NCBI RefSeq assembly: GCF_001908235.1
Contig: NZ_LGHK01000180.1
Coordinates: forward strand, 1 to 36,025
From: Bradyrhizobium sp. NAS96.2
GTDB lineage: Bacteria; Pseudomonadota; Alphaproteobacteria; Rhizobiales; Xanthobacteraceae
Length of the DNA stretch: 36,025 bases
Direction of reading: 5' to 3'
Shown here: positions 1-7,763 of the stretch, one piece after another
Layout: the number at the start of each line of letters is the position of its first letter
Numbering within the stretch: the first letter of the stretch is position 1
The notes under the pieces: model-generated
What the model saw: only the letters and a program-made list of their open reading frames with translations
Databases searched by the model: none
Told to the model about the DNA's origin: nothing
Translations under genes and position numbers: made by a program

Positions 1-870
1 CCAGCCGCACCTGCCGAGGCTGCCAGGCCCAGCGAGGCGGCCAAGCCGGCTGAAGCAGCCAAGCCCGCCGAGCCTCCCAAGCCGCAGCTGTCGGCCTGCC
101 GGCAGGCGCTCACCGAGGAGATCGCGATCGCGCCGAGCATTCCGGATATCCACGGCGCCGGAGGCTGCGGCGGCGAGGATCTGGTGCGGCTCGAGGCCAT
201 CGTGCTGCCGGACAAGCGCAAGGTCGCGGTCAGGCCCGCGGCGATCCTCCGCTGCAGGATGGCAGGCGCGGTCGCCGACTGGGTCCGCACCGATATTGCG
301 CCGCTGGCGCAGCGCCTCGGGGGCGGGATCAGCAATCTCGACAATTTCGACTCGTTCGAATGCCGCGGCCGCAACCGCGTTGTCGGCGCGCAGCTCTCCG
401 AGCATGGCCGCGCCAATGCGCTCGACGTGCGCGCGTTCGGTCTCGCCAACGGCAAGTCGATCTCGCTGACCGACCGCAGCGTGCCGCGCGATCTGCGCGA
501 GACCGTGCTGCATTCGGTCTGCGCCCGCTTCTCCACCGTGCTCGGTCCGGGCTCGGACTGGTATCACGAGGACCACATCCATCTCGACCTCGCGGAGCGC
601 CGCGGCAACTACCGGATCTGCCAGTGGAACGTGTACGATCCGCTGCCGCAGGTCGCGCCGCTGCTGCCGGCCGAGCGTCCGGAACAGGCGCCGCCGCGCG
701 AGGTCGCCGCGAAATCGGATGCATCCAGGCCTGACGCCACCAAGTCCGACCACGGCAAGGCCGATGAGCCGGATGCGGCGCAATCAGATGATGCGGCGGC
801 CGCACGCGGGGGCGCGCCCGAGACCAAGCCGCAGCCAACAAAAAAGCGCCGGCAAAGCCGGCGCCTTTGA
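1..870 (+). CDS. extensin-like family protein, 5' truncated by window edge
   Basis: The open frame enters from the left edge, so the N-terminus is missing. The first ~30 visible residues are an Ala/Pro/Lys-rich low-complexity linker (repeats like AKPAEAAKPAEPPKP). A globular domain with conserved cysteines follows (SACRQAL, GGCGGED, LRCRM, FECRGR, HSVCARF, RICQW), matching the extensin-like C-terminal domain. The pattern SEHGRANALDV followed by HEDHIHLDL offers His and Asp residues spaced like the zinc ligands of M15/VanY-type peptidases, so a role on peptidoglycan is possible; that is inference. A second charged, low-complexity tail rich in Asp, Ala and Lys closes the protein. The last codons lie inside a strong hairpin that serves the convergent gene. 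An export signal would be expected upstream of the window. Confidence 0.8.
   Translation, partial: PAAPAEAARPSEAAKPAEAAKPAEPPKPQLSACRQALTEEIAIAPSIPDIHGAGGCGGEDLVRLEAIVLPDKRKVAVRPAAILRCRMAGAVADWVRTDIAPLAQRLGGGISNLDNFDSFECRGRNRVVGAQLSEHGRANALDVRAFGLANGKSISLTDRSVPRDLRETVLHSVCARFSTVLGPGSDWYHEDHIHLDLAERRGNYRICQWNVYDPLPQVAPLLPAERPEQAPPREVAAKSDASRPDATKSDHGKADEPDAAQSDDAAAARGGAPETKPQPTKKRRQSRRL
846..868 (-). terminator. rho-independent terminator of the L,D-transpeptidase gene
   Basis: Perfect 8-bp stem GCGCCGGC (846-853) / GCCGGCGC (857-864) with a 3-nt loop. On the minus strand the stem is followed by a run of T (plus-strand A at 840-845), the classic intrinsic terminator form, about 30 nt after the stop of the minus-strand gene. 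The hairpin lies wholly within the last codons of the plus-strand extensin-like gene. Confidence 0.8.
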
Positions 871-893
871 TCGCGATTGCGATGTGATTGAGA

Positions 894-1571
894 TCAGTAG
901 GTGGTGCCGCCGGCACCCTGCAGCGCCATCTGCGGCTTGTAGGGCGAGTCACCGTGCTTCGGCTCCAGCACCACGACGATGGTGCCGAGCTTGACCCGGT
1001 TGTAGAGGTCGATGACGTCCTCGTTGGTCATGCGGATGCAGCCCGAGGAGATCGACGAGCCGATATATTCCGGCTGGTTGGTGCCGTGGATGCGGAACAG
1101 CGTGTCCTTGCCGCCCGAGTAGAGATACATCGCGCGCGAGCCCATCGGATTGTCCGGGCCGGGCGCCACGAAGGTCGGAACGCCGAGGCGCGAGATTTCG
1201 CCGGGGGTCGGGTGCCATGCCGGCCATTCGGTCATGCTGCCGACCTTGGCAATGCCGGACCAGGCCATCGCTTCTTCGCCGACGGTGATGCCGTAGCGGA
1301 TCGCCTTGCCGTCGTTCAGCACGTAATAGAGGTAATGGTTGTCGGAATCGACCACGATCGAGCCGGGGGCTTCCTTGCGGTGATACTCGACGATGGCGCG
1401 GCGGAACGGTTCAGCCACCGGCGTCTTGACGTAGGTGGTCTTGGCCAGGAGTTCCTTGTCACGCGGCTTGAAGGCAGCGGTATTGGTTGCCTCGTAGGTC
1501 GTGGCCTGCATGCAGCCCGACAACATCAGGCCCGCGGTCAGGATCCCGAAGGTAACTTTGAGCGACGACAT
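894..1571 (-). CDS. L,D-transpeptidase (YkuD domain), predicted lipoprotein
   Basis: The 225-aa protein begins with a lipoprotein signal whose lipobox LSGC places the lipidated cysteine at residue 20. The YkuD catalytic motif is complete: His162 in HGTNQP and Cys178 in SSGCIRM, spaced as in the ErfK/YbiS/YcfS/YnhG family. These periplasmic enzymes form 3-3 peptidoglycan cross-links or attach proteins to peptidoglycan through an acyl-enzyme on the cysteine. The N-terminal part (about residues 30-90) is a short linker. The gene is monocistronic, convergent with the extensin-like gene, and ends in the hairpin at 846-868. Upstream, a 339-bp region is shared with the divergent corA-like gene. Which cross-link it makes cannot be told from sequence. 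Confidence 0.9.
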   Translation of the reverse strand: MSSLKVTFGILTAGLMLSGCMQATTYEATNTAAFKPRDKELLAKTTYVKTPVAEPFRRAIVEYHRKEAPGSIVVDSDNHYLYYVLNDGKAIRYGITVGEEAMAWSGIAKVGSMTEWPAWHPTPGEISRLGVPTFVAPGPDNPMGSRAMYLYSGGKDTLFRIHGTNQPEYIGSSISSGCIRMTNEDVIDLYNRVKLGTIVVVLEPKHGDSPYKPQMALQGAGGTTY

Positions 1572-1910
1572 GATTACATTCCAATCGAAAATCCGCGCAC
1601 GAAAGCGCCAACATTACGCCCCAAACGCCACGATTCCATAAGATGCATTATTGCCTGAAACCCGCCATTCTTCCCAGACTTTAGATGGCTTTCCCGCATC
1701 GCGGGACGTGATCTGTGGCTTTTTTGCCGCAACTGTTCTGGCGTGGGTCGGTTTTTTGTGCAAACAGGCAACGGTCGTCGAGTTGGACCTCCATCACTGC
1801 CACCCGGCTGCCACAAATATGGACGCCCGGTTAATGCCCCGGTCATGAAGCGCCAGCCAGAATCGCGCTAGGTCGGCGGGTTCTGCCAGCCCTGTTTTGT
1901 GGAGTTCGTG
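1572..1910. other. divergent intergenic region, no gene seen
   Basis: 339 bp between the divergent L,D-transpeptidase and CorA-family genes. It should hold both promoters, but I could not pick convincing -35/-10 pairs. Short open frames here have no ribosome binding site or recognisable protein. Confidence 0.5.
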
Positions 1911-2888
1911 ATGCTGTCGGTGTTCGTTCCCTCCGATTTTTCGCTGAAGAAGGCCGCCGCCACCGACCTCGGCGCGCTGCCGGAGGGCGCGGTCTGGGTC
2001 GATCTGGTGAACCCGACCGTCGAGGAGGACCGGGCCGTCGAGAAGCTCGCCGGAATCGCGGTTCCGACCCGGGAGGACATGCAGGAGATCGAAATCTCCA
2101 GCCGGCTCTACATCGAGAACAGCGCCCGCTACATGACCGCGACGCTGATGTGCCAGTCTGACACCGACATGCCGCGCACCACCGCGGTCACCTTCATCCT
2201 GACCAGCCATCGGCTGGTGACGGTGCGCTACGACCTGCCGAAGCCGTTCGCGCTGGTCGAGAACAAGCTGGCCCGGGCCTGCGCCCCCGGCATCACCGGC
2301 GAGCAGGTGCTGATGGAGCTGCTGGATGCGGTGATCGACCGTTGTGCCGACCTGCTGGAGCGCTGCGGGGCCGACATCGACCAGGTCTCCCACGACATCT
2401 TCGAACCGGAGAGTGAGCGCCACGGCCATGCCAAGCAATATTCGCAGATCCTGATCGCGATCGGCCGCAAGGGCGACCTAACCTCGAAGGTCCGCGAAAG
2501 CCTGGTCTCGATCGGCCGCCTCGTCACCTTCCTCTCGGCGATCGTGGAGGGGGTGAAATGGTCCAAGGACATGCGCGAGCAGCTCAAGACCATGCAGCGT
2601 GACGTGGCCTCACTGACCGACCACGCTTCCTACCTCTCCAGCAAGATCACCTTCGTGCTCGACGCCATGCTTGGCGTGGTCAATCTGGAACAGAACAATA
2701 TCATCAAGCTGTTCTCGGTGATGGCGGTTGTCCTGATGCCGCCGACGCTGATTGCCTCGATCTACGGCATGAATTTCAAGCTCATGCCGGAACTCGAGTG
2801 GACGCACGGCTATCCGTTCGCGCTGGTGATGATGCTGATTGCGGCCGTCGTGCCGTATTGGATCTTCAAGTGGAAGAAGTGGCTGTAA
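1911..2888 (+). CDS. CorA-family magnesium/divalent metal transporter
   Basis: A 325-aa protein with the CorA architecture: a soluble alpha/beta cytoplasmic N-terminal domain, a long helical stalk (about residues 140-260), and two C-terminal membrane segments (about 265-285 and 302-320). The signature Gly-Met-Asn sits at 286-288 at the end of TM1 (SIYGMNFKLMPE), followed by a periplasmic loop and a basic C-terminal tail (KWKKWL). CorA proteins form pentameric channels for Mg2+ and some other divalent ions. An in-frame GTG lies at 1899, but GGAG at 1901-1904 is correctly placed only for the ATG at 1911, which I therefore use. The loop after GMN reads FKLMPELE, compatible with Mg transport, though family members for Zn or Co exist. 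I see no regulatory RNA in its leader. Confidence 0.92.
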   Translation: MLSVFVPSDFSLKKAAATDLGALPEGAVWVDLVNPTVEEDRAVEKLAGIAVPTREDMQEIEISSRLYIENSARYMTATLMCQSDTDMPRTTAVTFILTSHRLVTVRYDLPKPFALVENKLARACAPGITGEQVLMELLDAVIDRCADLLERCGADIDQVSHDIFEPESERHGHAKQYSQILIAIGRKGDLTSKVRESLVSIGRLVTFLSAIVEGVKWSKDMREQLKTMQRDVASLTDHASYLSSKITFVLDAMLGVVNLEQNNIIKLFSVMAVVLMPPTLIASIYGMNFKLMPELEWTHGYPFALVMMLIAAVVPYWIFKWKKWL

Positions 2889-3018
2889 AGCAGTTCCATC
2901 GTCGCGTTTTGGGACGCACTTTTCTGCCTTATTTCCTCTCCTAAAATTTGAGTGTTGCGCTGAACGTTTGGGCGAAACTTGTCTGCGATAACGCCTGCCT
3001 CGAAGCCGGAGGACAGCA

Positions 3019-3240
3019 ATGGTTGAGAAGATCATAACGCCACGGCGTAACGTCATCGACTTTGCGCGCTATCAACAGGACCGCGCAGCAGGCAAGGTGC
3101 AGGCGATCTCGCCGAGACTTTGCCGATACTGTGACGCGGCGCTGCTTGATGGCGAGGACGAAGACGACTGCTCCAGCGCGCTCAATGACGTCGCGCTGCA
3201 GCGGACTGAGAAGAAGTCGCGTCGGTTCTATGCGGACTAG
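3019..3240 (+). CDS. hypothetical 73-aa protein with CxxC
   Basis: Small protein preceded by a strong ribosome binding site (GGAGG at 3008-3012), which supports it as a real gene. It is basic at the N-terminus (MVEKIITPRRNVIDF) and carries Cys35-x2-Cys38 (CRYCDAALL) and Cys51 inside an acidic stretch (DGEDEDDC), a possible metal site, then a basic tail (EKKSRRFYAD). I do not recognise a named family and assign no function. It stands alone between corA and a convergent SDR gene. Codon use resembles its neighbours. Confidence 0.65.
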   Translation: MVEKIITPRRNVIDFARYQQDRAAGKVQAISPRLCRYCDAALLDGEDEDDCSSALNDVALQRTEKKSRRFYAD

Positions 3241-3246
3241 AGGCTG

Positions 3247-3269
3247 AGGCCTTCTGGAGGCAGAAGCCT
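3247..3269 (+). terminator. possible terminator hairpin after the 73-aa gene
   Basis: Imperfect stem AGGCCTTCTG (3247-3256) / CAGAAGCCT (3261-3269) with a GAGG loop and one bulged C, 7 nt after the stop codon. Only a weak T-run (TTTT about 3281) follows, so termination is uncertain. Confidence 0.4.
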
Positions 3270-3379
3270 CGTCTGCGTCGTTTTACGCCTGCCATCGAAG
3301 CAATCCTTGGAGTACGGCCGCGGCGGCGGCCGGGATCGCCTCGAACCTCTCTCCCCCGAAAACACATCCAAGCCAAAGC

Positions 3380-4132
3380 TCAGACGTGCTGGCCACCATT
3401 GATGTGGATCTCGGCGCCGTTCACATACGAACTGGTTTCCGTGCACAGCACGTAGATGATCTTGGCGACCTCGTCCGGGGTACCGAGGCGATGCATCGGG
3501 ATCTGCTGGTCGACGATCTTCTCGGTACCCGGCGACAGGATCGAGGTATCGATCTCGCCGGGGGCGATCGAATTGACGCGGACGCCGACGCGGCCGAAGT
3601 CGGATGCCATCTCGCGCGTCAGCGCGGCAAGCGCGGCCTTCGACGTCGCATAGGCGGCTCCCGCGAACGGATGCACGCGCGAGCCGGCGATCGAGGTGAC
3701 GTTCACTACCGCGCCCTTGGCATGCTTCAACTCCTCGATTAGCCCGCGCGCGATCATGACGGGTGCGAAGAAGTTGACGTGGAAAACGTGGGTCCAGGTC
3801 TCGATGTCGGTGTCCATGGTGCCGAGCCGGCCGCCGCCGACGGCCTTCGGCGAGATCGCGGCATTGTTGACCAGCGCATGCAGCTCATCATTGTCCAGCC
3901 GCCGCCGGATCTCCGAGATCGCGCGCACGGTGTCGTCATGGCTGCCGAGGTCGACCTCGATGTGATCTTCCGGCCCGGCGCCCCAGGGGCAGACCTCCGG
4001 GAACGCGTGCCGCGAGAGGGTGATGACGCGCCAGCCGGCGGATGAGAACCGGATCGCGGTGGCATGGCCGATGCCGCGGCTCGCGCCGGTCAGGAGCAGC
4101 GTGCGCCGCGGTGCATTGGATGGGCGGGTCAT
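3380..4132 (-). CDS. SDR family NAD(P)-dependent oxidoreductase
   Basis: A 250-aa classical short-chain dehydrogenase/reductase with all hallmarks: Rossmann nucleotide-binding TGASRGIG (residues 15-22), NNA (89-91), catalytic Ser147 (NVTSIAGS), Tyr161 and Lys165 (YATSK), and the C-terminal GAEIHINGG turn. An Asp in the IEVDLGS segment (about 60) is the usual cofactor-adenine contact. The substrate cannot be inferred. The insertion CPWGAGPEDH at about residues 48-57 is larger than usual for this loop. It lies 148 bp downstream of pdxH on the same strand and could be co-transcribed, though the spacing is wide. Confidence 0.88.
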   Translation of the reverse strand: MTRPSNAPRRTLLLTGASRGIGHATAIRFSSAGWRVITLSRHAFPEVCPWGAGPEDHIEVDLGSHDDTVRAISEIRRRLDNDELHALVNNAAISPKAVGGGRLGTMDTDIETWTHVFHVNFFAPVMIARGLIEELKHAKGAVVNVTSIAGSRVHPFAGAAYATSKAALAALTREMASDFGRVGVRVNSIAPGEIDTSILSPGTEKIVDQQIPMHRLGTPDEVAKIIYVLCTETSSYVNGAEIHINGGQHV

Positions 4133-4280
4133 CGACGGTTTCTTTCGTTTTCGCCATGCGCGGCGCCGTGCCGGGCATCGACGTCTTCGAATGATAAGGG
4201 GATCATGACGTCGATGGCTGGGGTCATCTTACACGAAGACGCGCTTCGCGCTTTCGCCCTTCCATGACAGTCGCGGTTTT

Positions 4281-4922
4281 TCAGGGATAGAGCCGCAGCT
4301 TCGACCATGCGTGACCTGTGTCATCGCGGCGGAATTCGATGCGGTCGTGCAGGCGGAACGGCCGGTCGTGCCAGAACTCGAAACGCTGGGGCGTAATCCG
4401 CCAGCCGCTCCAGCCCGGCGGCCGCGGCACCTCGCCGATGACATACTTCGCGCCGACCTTGGCGATCGCCTGCTCGAAGGCGAAGCGGCTCTCGAGCGGC
4501 TGCGATTGCTTGCTGGCCCAGGCGCCGATCTGCGCCTGCTTCGGCCTTGTGGCGAAATAGGCGTCGGCCTCGGCATCGGTCACCGGCGTCACCGGCCCGC
4601 GGATGCGCACCTGGCGGCGCAGCGATTTCCAGTGAAACAGTAAAGCGGCCTTAGGATTTGCGGCCAATTCGCGGCCCTTGGCGCTCGCAATGTGGCTGTA
4701 GAACACGAAGCCGTCGGCATCGAAGCCCTTCATCAGCACCATCCGCACGTCGGGCAGCCCGTCGGCATCGACGGTCGCAAGCGCCATCGCGTTCGGATCG
4801 TTCGGCTCGGACTTGACCGCTTCCGCAAACCATTCGGCGAACAGGGCGAACGGCTCCTCCGCCGCGGTGAAATCACCCGATGTTAACGGTGTCGGGTGTT
4901 TGATGGAGGTCGTGTCGGTCAT
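4281..4922 (-). CDS. pdxH: pyridoxamine 5'-phosphate oxidase
   Basis: A 213-aa FMN enzyme that oxidises pyridoxine or pyridoxamine 5'-phosphate to pyridoxal 5'-phosphate with O2, the last step of vitamin B6 synthesis and salvage. The FMN and substrate motifs are present: PDVRMVLMKGFDADGFVFYSH (about 57-77), AALLFHWKSLRRQVRIRG (about 92-109), the WASKQSQPL segment, and the C-terminal dimerisation/active-site region WSGWRITPQRFEFW to the terminal RLYP. Length is normal for the family. The start ATG is close to, and divergent from, the next gene; its promoter must overlap that gene's 5' end. Confidence 0.95.
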   Translation of the reverse strand: MTDTTSIKHPTPLTSGDFTAAEEPFALFAEWFAEAVKSEPNDPNAMALATVDADGLPDVRMVLMKGFDADGFVFYSHIASAKGRELAANPKAALLFHWKSLRRQVRIRGPVTPVTDAEADAYFATRPKQAQIGAWASKQSQPLESRFAFEQAIAKVGAKYVIGEVPRPPGWSGWRITPQRFEFWHDRPFRLHDRIEFRRDDTGHAWSKLRLYP

Positions 4923-4937
4923 GTCAGGAGTCCCGAT

Positions 4938-5453
4938 TTGCGTTCGCCCGCGTCCGAGAGCGCGTTTCTAGCCCTATATAGGGCATGGGGGCGCGTTGGC
5001 CTATCGGCGATCCGCCCCGCGGGCGCGGTGGTGACATTGATCCTGATCGGCGTCGGCGCCAGCGGCTGTAGCCTGTCGCGCAGCGATGCCTTCGCCAAGA
5101 TGGACGACAAGGATGTGACGGGCTCGATCGGCCCGACCCGAGTCAATTCGACCCAGGTCAGTGCTGTCATGCCGACTGACAGCGATCTCGCCTTTGCCCG
5201 CAACGCGGCCTCCGACGTGCTGACCAAGGGCGACAAGGATTCCAGCCAGCCCTGGGAAAATCCCGAGACCGGCGCGCGCGGCTCGGTGACGCCGCTGGCC
5301 CAGGCCTATTCCGGCGAGGACGGCAAGACGTGCCGGGATTTCCTCGCCAGCTATGTTAATGGAGCCACCGAGAGCTGGCTGCAGGGAGCCGCCTGCAAGG
5401 CTGGACAGGGCCGGTGGGAAATCCATAGTTTGAAGCCTTGGAGAAAGTCCTGA
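4938..5453 (+). CDS. RT0821/Lpp0805-family surface lipoprotein, TTG start
   Basis: The C-terminal half matches the RT0821/Lpp0805 surface-protein pattern (CRDFLASYVNG, ESWLQGAAC, GRWEIHSLKPWRKS). I place the start at TTG 4938 because AGGAG at 4926-4930 is 7 nt upstream. An earlier in-frame GTG at 4896 would run into pdxH and has no binding site. From the TTG start the protein is 171 aa, with a hydrophobic segment (about 27-43) ending in a lipobox-like ASGC at Cys44, so it is probably an outer-membrane lipoprotein. The long N-region before the hydrophobic core is unusual; a later start is possible. The family is widespread in alphaproteobacteria and its molecular role is not defined. Confidence 0.78.
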   Translation: MRSPASESAFLALYRAWGRVGLSAIRPAGAVVTLILIGVGASGCSLSRSDAFAKMDDKDVTGSIGPTRVNSTQVSAVMPTDSDLAFARNAASDVLTKGDKDSSQPWENPETGARGSVTPLAQAYSGEDGKTCRDFLASYVNGATESWLQGAACKAGQGRWEIHSLKPWRKS

Positions 5454-5578
5454 GAGTTCCGGCAGAAGCCGGTACCGGCCTAGTTGCAAAAATGCCACTG
5501 AGCCCCCACATGAAGGTAAAGTGGGCCCCGGATGGGTTCCCGGCCAGGACTGATTTTCCCGTGAAGGAGACGTGACGG

Positions 5579-6544
5579 ATGCGCGACCCCTATGAGGTCT
5601 TGGGGGTGCAGCGGAGCGCCAGCGCTGCGACGATCAAGAGCGCCTATCGCAAGCTCGCCAAGAAGCATCACCCTGACAACAACAAGAACGACCCGAAGGC
5701 GGCGGCCCGCTTTGCGGAGATCAACACGGCCAACGAGATCGTCGGCGACGAGGACAAGCGCAAGCAGTTCGACCGTGGCGAGATCGATGCCGAGGGCAAG
5801 CCGCGCTTCCAGGGTTTCCCTGGCGGTGGCGCGGGCGGCCGTGCCGGTCCGGGCGGCGGCTTCGAGTACAGCTTCCGCGGCGGCCCCGGTGGCGGCGGCA
5901 TGGGCGGCGGCAGCTTCGAGGACATCCTCAACAGCATGTTCGGCAACGCCGCGCGTGGCGGCGCCGGTGGCCGCGCGGGGCGCGCCAGCCCGTTTGAATT
6001 TGACGGCGGCGGGGTCGGCGTCGACCTCGATCTTTCGGTCGCCATGACCGTGTCGCTGGAGGAATCGGTCAGGGGCGGCGACAAGCGCGTCCGCCTGCCG
6101 ACCGGCCGTGAGCTCAACGTCAAGATTCCGCCCGGCGTCACCGCCGGCCAGCAGATCCGGCTGAAGGGGCAGGGCGACACCGCGCAAGGCCACCCGCCCG
6201 GCGATCTCCTGATCACGATCTCGATCGCGCCGCATCCGTTCTTCAAGGTCGACGGTAATGATCTGCGGATCGACCTGCCGGTGACCCTCTACGAGGCGGT
6301 GCTGGGCGGCAAGGTCCGGGTGCCGACGCTCGGCAGCGCGGTCGAGCTGTCGATCCCGAAGAACACCTCCAGCGGCCGCACCTTCCGCCTCAAGGGCAAG
6401 GGGCTGTCGAAGGCGGGCGCAGTCGGCGATCTCTATGTCACGACCCGCATCATCCTTCCCGACGGGAACGATGCCGAGCTTGAGGCATTGATGCAGACGT
6501 GGCGGGAGCGAAATCCCTACAATCCGCGCAGCGATCTCGGCTGA
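5579..6544 (+). CDS. DnaJ C-terminal domain protein (class B Hsp40, CbpA-like)
   Basis: A 321-aa co-chaperone. The J-domain (residues 1-68) has the HPD tripeptide (KKHHPDNN) that stimulates DnaK ATPase. A Gly/Phe-rich linker follows (about 78-135, GGGAGGRAGPGGG). The two beta-barrel client-binding domains come next (about 145-310). There are no CxxCxGxG repeats, so this is a zinc-less type II Hsp40 rather than DnaJ itself. AAGGAG at about 5563-5568 fits the ATG at 5579. It stands alone, followed by a hairpin-rich gene-free region. A specific partner or client is not visible. Confidence 0.92.
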   Translation: MRDPYEVLGVQRSASAATIKSAYRKLAKKHHPDNNKNDPKAAARFAEINTANEIVGDEDKRKQFDRGEIDAEGKPRFQGFPGGGAGGRAGPGGGFEYSFRGGPGGGGMGGGSFEDILNSMFGNAARGGAGGRAGRASPFEFDGGGVGVDLDLSVAMTVSLEESVRGGDKRVRLPTGRELNVKIPPGVTAGQQIRLKGQGDTAQGHPPGDLLITISIAPHPFFKVDGNDLRIDLPVTLYEAVLGGKVRVPTLGSAVELSIPKNTSSGRTFRLKGKGLSKAGAVGDLYVTTRIILPDGNDAELEALMQTWRERNPYNPRSDLG

Positions 6545-6588
6545 CCGCCGGGAGCGCGCCCCAGAGACGCGAAGACGCGAAACTGCAA

Positions 6589-6612
6589 CTACCCCGGAGT
6601 CTATCGGGGTAG
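6589..6612 (+). repeat. hairpin downstream of the DnaJ-type gene
   Basis: Perfect 8-bp stem CTACCCCG / CGGGGTAG with an 8-nt loop, 45 nt after the stop codon. No T-tract follows, so it may be a rho-dependent or processing end rather than an intrinsic terminator. Confidence 0.5.
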
Positions 6613-6660
6613 ACGCGGCGCCGTGAGCGCGTCAAAGGATGACCGGCCGTCCGAACTCCT

Positions 6661-6679
6661 GGTCTGCGGCGTGCAGACC
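6661..6679. repeat. short hairpin
   Basis: GGTCTGC (6661-6667) / GCAGACC (6673-6679) with a 5-nt loop, inside the gene-free region after the DnaJ-type gene. Confidence 0.45.
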
Positions 6680-6698
6680 GGATGGCGGAAAAAGGAGT

Positions 6699-6750
6699 GC
6701 GGCCTCGAGAGGGGGACCAGCGCGGTACACAAAACCCCAATCGAGGCCGC
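6699..6750. repeat. inverted repeat, 10-bp arms
   Basis: GCGGCCTCGA (6699-6708) and TCGAGGCCGC (6741-6750), 32-nt loop with a further GGGG/CCCC pairing inside. Same gene-free region. Confidence 0.5.
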
Positions 6751-6908
6751 GTGCGCCGATCGGCGGATCGGGCGCGGATCATCTTCGCGTGAGCATCCGG
6801 TGCGATAATGAGACGCGGCAATGACGCGAATCGAAATTTTCAATGTCGGAATTGGGACGCCGAGTGAGGCTGGATTCACTTGCTCGAAACGGCACATGTT
6901 CACGACGT

Positions 6909-6934
6909 GATCTCCCGTAAAATTACGGGAGATC
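6909..6934 (-). terminator. 12-bp perfect hairpin at the anti-sigma stop codon
   Basis: GATCTCCCGTAA (6909-6920) / TTACGGGAGATC (6923-6934) with a 2-nt centre. It overlaps the stop codon (6933-6935) of the minus-strand anti-sigma gene. It has no T-run after the stem, so I call it a probable transcription or RNA end with moderate confidence. Confidence 0.5.
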
Positions 6935-7697
6935 AGCCGCCGTTCTTTTCCATCTGATCGTAGACCGCCTGCGCGACCTGGGTCAGGCGCGTGCGGTCGG
7001 TGCCGCCGCTGACGACATAGGCGACGCCGCGATCGGCCCAGAACAGCGCGCCGTCGCTGCCCTGCGCGGCGTAGCGCATCTGGGTCGCCTCGGTCTTCAC
7101 CTTGGCGGTGTAGACCGTGAAGCGTTCGCCGGACGTGCTCTCATACATCAGGAACGACGCCGGCCCGCTCGGCCCCGGCAGCAGGCGGCCGCCGACCAGC
7201 TTCAGCCCGCTGAGGTCGGGGGCGCGGACGTCCCAGCCGCAGCGCTTGGTCAGCCATTGCTGCAGATGGTCGCGCTCGCTGCCGGGCACCTCGACCGGAT
7301 GGCGGACCTCGACCACGTAGAGCCGATGCGCATCGAGCGCATCGAGCGTGAAGCTCTGGAAGGTCGACGGCGCAGCGGTAGCGCCGCGTGCGACCCAGCC
7401 GACGCCGCCGCCGGCGATGAAGGCGGCAAGCGTTGCCGCTACCGCGCCATAGACCCAGCGGCGCGGCTGGCGCACCAGCCGCTCGAGCTCGAGCCGCTTC
7501 GGCACCGCCTCGTCCAGCACGCCGTCGTAGCGCGCATGCAGCGTCTCGGCCATCGCGCGCCATGATTGCACCCGTGCCGCGTCGTCGGGATGGGTGGCGA
7601 GCCACGCCTCGACATCGCCGCGGCGTTCGGCCGGCAGCTCGTTGTCGACGTAGGCGTGCAGCTCGTCTTCGGTGACGGGAATGTTCGGGTCGGTCAT
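6933..7697 (-). CDS. anti-sigma factor, ZAS-like but without zinc cysteines
   Basis: A 254-aa membrane protein encoded 66 bp downstream of an ECF sigma gene on the same strand, the usual arrangement for a sigma factor and its cognate inhibitor. The N-terminal cytoplasmic helical domain has the anti-sigma fold pattern (ELHAYVDNELPAERRGDVEAW, His14). The zinc-binding CxxC expected about 20 residues later is replaced by THPDD (35-39), so zinc sensing is unlikely. One membrane helix spans about 81-103 (WVYGAVAATLAAFIAGGGVG). The C-terminal ~150 residues are periplasmic and probably sense envelope conditions. A TTG at 7715 is also in frame; ATG 7697 is preferred. Confidence 0.85.
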   Translation of the reverse strand: MTDPNIPVTEDELHAYVDNELPAERRGDVEAWLATHPDDAARVQSWRAMAETLHARYDGVLDEAVPKRLELERLVRQPRRWVYGAVAATLAAFIAGGGVGWVARGATAAPSTFQSFTLDALDAHRLYVVEVRHPVEVPGSERDHLQQWLTKRCGWDVRAPDLSGLKLVGGRLLPGPSGPASFLMYESTSGERFTVYTAKVKTEATQMRYAAQGSDGALFWADRGVAYVVSGGTDRTRLTQVAQAVYDQMEKNGG

Positions 7698-7763
7698 ATC
7701 AGTCGTCTCTGCCAAATCTTGTTCGAAAATCGCTCATCGTAACGTCTGCCATCGCGCACATTA

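Larger units (their letters stand above)
6545..6932. other. gene-free, hairpin-rich intergenic region
   Basis: 388 bp between the convergent DnaJ-type and anti-sigma genes. No open frame here has a ribosome binding site or protein signature. It contains at least four inverted repeats (6589-6612, 6661-6679, 6699-6750, 6909-6934), listed separately. It could hold terminators or a structured RNA; I see no clear promoter. Confidence 0.5.
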
